Assembly (NCBI GenBank): GCA_964519835.1
Contig: CAZFLD010000009.1
Coordinates: 21,285-85,284 of the forward strand
Length of the DNA stretch: 64,000 bases
From: CAZFLD01 sp964519835
GTDB taxonomy: Bacteria; Spirochaetota; Spirochaetia; DSM-27196; CAZFLD01
Direction of reading: 5' to 3'
The notes under the pieces were generated by a model. That model saw nothing but the letters and a program-made list of their open reading frames with translations, was not told the DNA's origin and made no database searches. Shown one piece after another: positions 61,473-64,000 of this stretch. Each line of letters opens with the position of its first letter. Within the stretch, counting starts at the first letter, position 1. The position numbers and the translations under genes are program-made.

Positions 61473-63383
61473 ATGGCATACGTAAATACCCTTTTTAATC
61501 GCAATTTTCTCGAATATGCGTCCTATGTAATCAAAGACCGCGCGATTCCCCATCTGGACGACGGCTTTAAGCCCGTGCAGCGGCGCATCCTTCACACGCT
61601 TCTCGAGATCGACGACGGCAAGTTCCACAAGGTGGCAAACGTTGTCGGACACTGTATGAAGTACCATCCGCATGGGGATGCTTCGATCTATTCAGCATTG
61701 GTTGTGCTTGCCAACAAAGAGCTTTTTGTCGACAAGCAGGGCAACTTCGGCAACATTTTTACCGGCGACGAGGCTTCCGCGGCGCGGTACATCGAATGTC
61801 GAGTCCTGTCCTTGGCCAAGGAAGTCCTGCACAACCCGGAGCTCACGGACTACGAGCCGAGTTACGACGGCAGAAACAAAGAGCCCGTTGTGTTTCCGGC
61901 AAAGATCCCCGCAGTCCTTATCCTTGGCGCCGAGGGCATTGCCGTTGGAATGTCCACGCGTATTCTGCCTCACAACTTTAACGAGGTGCTCGATGCCGTT
62001 GCCGCGGCGGTACAGGGGAAGCAGGTCGAGCTCTATCCCGATTTTCCTACCGGTGGTTTGATTGACGCCACGGAGTACGCCGATGGTCAGGGCAAGGTGC
62101 GGGTTCGGGCAAAGCTCGACACCTCCGATCCAAAACGCATCGTGATTCGCGAGTTGCCCTTCGGCTCCACCACCGAATCACTTATCAACTCGATAGAGAC
62201 CGCTGCGCGGCGGAACAAAATCAAGATCCAGTCGATTGAGGATTACACGGGCGAAGCGGTCGAGATCGAAATTAGGCTCGCGCGGGGGGTGTACTCTCAA
62301 GAAACCGTAGACGCCTTATTTGCCTTTACGGACTGCGAGCAGACGATCAGCGTGAACCTGCTCGTAATCCAGGATAAAAGCCCGGTTGGCATGACGGTTA
62401 CCGAAGTCGTCAACCACCACGCAAAGCGTCTCGTCGACATCCTCAAAAAGGAGCTCGAGCTCGAGGCGAGTCACCTCCGCGATAGAATTCACGCGAGGAC
62501 CCTGGAGCGGATATTTATCGAGGAGCGCATCTACAAGCAAATCGAGGAGCGCGATACGCAGGACGGTGTGATCGAGGCGGTCCTCACCGGCCTCGAACCT
62601 TTTAAAAAGCAGATCCGCCGCGAAGTCACGCGCGAAGACGTAGAGCATCTGCTTCGAATTCCGATCCGCCGGATTTCTCTCTATGACATCAACAAGGCAA
62701 AAGAAGAGATGGCCGAGCTCGAAGCTCGCCTCAAGATCATTCGCGGCCACCTCAAAAACATCAAGGCGTACGCCGTTTCGTTTTTGCACGACCTCAAGGA
62801 AAAGTACGGTGCAGACTATGGGCGGCGCAGCAAGCTTGTGTCGTTTGACAAGGTGGATGTGCGGGACGTTGCCGAGCGAAATCTCACGCTTCGGTACGAT
62901 TCAGAGTCGGGCTACCTCGGATACAGCGTTTCAAAGGGAAGTGTCCTTTTTGAGGTGTCGGAGTTCGACCGCATTCTTGTTATCCGAAAGAGCGGCATCT
63001 ACAACATAATCAATGTGCCGGAAAAGCTCTTTGTTGATACGGGCATGCTCTCGTGTGGTCTTGCGGACAAAGACATCTTGGCCAAGAAGGTGTTTTCAGT
63101 GGTATACCGGTTGGACACGACCGGCCACATCTACCTCAAGCGGTGCAAGATAGAGCAATTTATTATTGAGAAGAGCTATTCGATTGTTCCCGACGGCGCA
63201 ACCCCGCTTCGGATCACGACCAAAGAAGACGTGGCCGTGTATCTGAAGTACAAGCCAAAGCCACGTATGCAGATTACCAAAGAGTCCTTTCCGGTGGCCG
63301 ACTGCCTTGTGAAAAGCGTGCGAGCCGCCGGCGTGCGACTGACCACCAAGGCCATCTCGTCCATCAAAATTCAGAAGGCTTAG
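61473..63383 (+). CDS. parC: Topoisomerase IV (type IIA) subunit A, ParC-like
   Basis: The 636-aa protein has FLEYASYVIKDRAIPHLDDGFKPVQRRIL at the N-terminus (written here as separate runs: FLEYASYVIK, RAIPHLDDG, KPVQRRIL). The quinolone region is HPHGDASIYSALV, and the catalytic Tyr is in SAARYIECR (Tyr106). A coiled-coil gate region (about 360-430) follows. The C-terminal domain is short and lacks the QRRGGKG GyrA-box, so it is a ParC-type rather than a gyrase subunit. It relaxes and decatenates DNA with ParE. Confidence 0.93.
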   Translation: MAYVNTLFNRNFLEYASYVIKDRAIPHLDDGFKPVQRRILHTLLEIDDGKFHKVANVVGHCMKYHPHGDASIYSALVVLANKELFVDKQGNFGNIFTGDEASAARYIECRVLSLAKEVLHNPELTDYEPSYDGRNKEPVVFPAKIPAVLILGAEGIAVGMSTRILPHNFNEVLDAVAAAVQGKQVELYPDFPTGGLIDATEYADGQGKVRVRAKLDTSDPKRIVIRELPFGSTTESLINSIETAARRNKIKIQSIEDYTGEAVEIEIRLARGVYSQETVDALFAFTDCEQTISVNLLVIQDKSPVGMTVTEVVNHHAKRLVDILKKELELEASHLRDRIHARTLERIFIEERIYKQIEERDTQDGVIEAVLTGLEPFKKQIRREVTREDVEHLLRIPIRRISLYDINKAKEEMAELEARLKIIRGHLKNIKAYAVSFLHDLKEKYGADYGRRSKLVSFDKVDVRDVAERNLTLRYDSESGYLGYSVSKGSVLFEVSEFDRILVIRKSGIYNIINVPEKLFVDTGMLSCGLADKDILAKKVFSVVYRLDTTGHIYLKRCKIEQFIIEKSYSIVPDGATPLRITTKEDVAVYLKYKPKPRMQITKESFPVADCLVKSVRAAGVRLTTKAISSIKIQKA

Positions 63384-63538
63384 TCGATAAGCCATTCCTT
63401 CAGGCGCGCCGGCGCGAGAGGTTTCACCAAGAGCGTAGAGACGACCGTGAGCTCTTCGAAACCTGATTCACGTTCATGACCGTTTGTGCCATGGCCGCGA
63501 ATATCGGCAAACAGTCTTCTTGACCACCGCGTCCACAC
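63380..63538 (-). pseudogene. Short open frame, possible C-terminal remnant of a receiver-domain protein
   Basis: The minus-strand frame (52 codons from a GTG at 63536-63538, with a stop just upstream) ends ELTVVSTLLVKPLAPARLKEWLID. A conserved KP followed by P--L resembles the last strand and helix of a response-regulator receiver domain. The rest is not recognisable. It overlaps the parC stop. It may be a decayed fragment or a chance frame. Confidence 0.25.
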
Positions 63539-63554
63539 GGCCTACTGTCCGACT

Positions 63555-63977
63555 ATGGACCGGAACCGACTACGGTGGATCAAAAGCCACATGCCGCGTA
63601 CCGCCGGTTGGCTCGCCGCCATGCCCCGGCTCCCCGGCGTGCGCCTGGCATGCAGTGTTCACCTCGACGCCAAGATGGTCCCCTTTTTCGAAGGCCTGAT
63701 CGAGCACGATGTTGAGCTGTTCTTGACCACTTGTAATCCCACCACGGTCCGAGATGAGGTTGTGGACCACTTACGAGCCGGGGGTGCCAACGTGACGGCG
63801 CACAAGGGGATGTCGACGGAGGAGCTGGAAGAATCCCACCGCCTGGCAATTGCATGGGGTCCCTCGCACCTTTGCGAGATGGGCGCCGACCTGAGTCGTG
63901 TTGCGCCGGACGTTCGCCATAGTAGTATTTTGGCCGGCCTGGAGGCTATAATGAGCCCAGGAAATCGGACAGGATGA
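63555..63977 (+). pseudogene. Adenosylhomocysteinase-like N-terminal region, frameshifted or truncated at the window end
   Basis: From ATG 63555 the frame reads LRWIKSHMPRTAGW, then LPGVRLACSVHLDAKMVPFF and LFLTTCNPTTVRDEVVDHL. This matches the start of S-adenosylhomocysteine hydrolase-like proteins (MP-L, G-RI-GCLH---T-----L, -S-CN---T-DDV---L). It stops at TGA 63975-63977, much shorter than the family's usual length of about 400 residues. In another frame the sequence then reads RMSSRFIEYP, which resembles the continuation of the same family. A frameshift near 63950 is therefore likely, but the window ends 23 bases later. It could be a pseudogene or a sequencing error. Confidence 0.6.
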
Positions 63978-64000
63978 GCAGCCGGTTTATCGAATATCCT

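Noticed and set aside
1..64000. CRISPR arrays, IS elements, rRNA genes, prophage genes
   Set aside because: No regularly spaced repeats, transposase or integrase motifs, rRNA sequence or phage structural genes were seen on reading both strands.

Overview
The window is GC-rich bacterial chromosome. It most likely comes from a free-living, largely anaerobic member of the Spirochaetes. I infer this from the short HrpA-type helicase, the compact ParE/ParC pair, the very large BadF-type activase, the eukaryote-like IleRS and the Rnf complex; no marker gene such as 16S rRNA is present to prove it. Nearly all of the 64 kb is tightly packed chromosomal backbone with 1-20 nt overlaps between genes. 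Decayed DNA is confined to about 0.75-2.0 kb, 24.9-25.4 kb and possibly the last 0.6 kb.

Layout. 0-2 kb: the start of a secreted-protein gene on the minus strand, then decayed DNA holding an SDR remnant and a broken HEPN/MNT pair, then tRNA-Ile2(CAT) with its terminator. 2.3-5 kb: an unusual membrane histidine kinase and a GPH sugar:cation symporter. 5.2-13.8 kb: ftsH plus a lipoprotein; ileS (with its own promoter and a terminator-like leader), a lipoprotein, hisH and hisF; then an FmdB-type zinc ribbon. 13.9-16.7 kb: a cysteine desulfurase/ThiI operon divergent from an ArsR regulator. 16.8-26 kb: SLBB-type export protein, aroB, hisS-hrpA, a GltS-like symporter, an ArsR-type pseudogene and a LiaF-like protein. 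26.1-35.1 kb: a 1478-residue acyl-CoA dehydratase activase-like protein, poly(A) polymerase, a TPR protein with a degenerate peptidase site, a P-loop/Asp23 fusion and an RluA-type pseudouridine synthase. 35.2-43.9 kb: a membrane protein with a PST repeat, the complete rnfCDGEAB operon and an overlapping GH57 enzyme. 45.4-58.2 kb: a co-directional run of prfB (with programmed frameshift), a CheY-like regulator, a PEGA protein, ftsY, a YD-repeat-like exported protein, a LolC/D/E-type exporter, mcsA, an mcsB-like gene and clpC. 58.4-64 kb: a coiled-coil lipoprotein, parE, parC and the start of an adenosylhomocysteinase-like gene.

How the genes work together. Rnf couples ferredoxin:NAD+ electron transfer to ion pumping and fits a fermentative lifestyle with sugar import and GH57 glucan metabolism. 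The desulfurase probably feeds sulfur to ThiI for tRNA 4-thiouridine. Envelope biogenesis is prominent (FtsY, LolCDE, SLBB exporter, lipoproteins). McsA/McsB/ClpC resembles the Firmicute protein-arginine-phosphorylation/proteolysis module, but the McsB homologue has lost the residues expected for catalysis. The points I rank highest are that McsB-like protein, the promoter-terminator leader in front of ileS, the P-loop/Asp23 fusion and the decayed HEPN-MNT locus.
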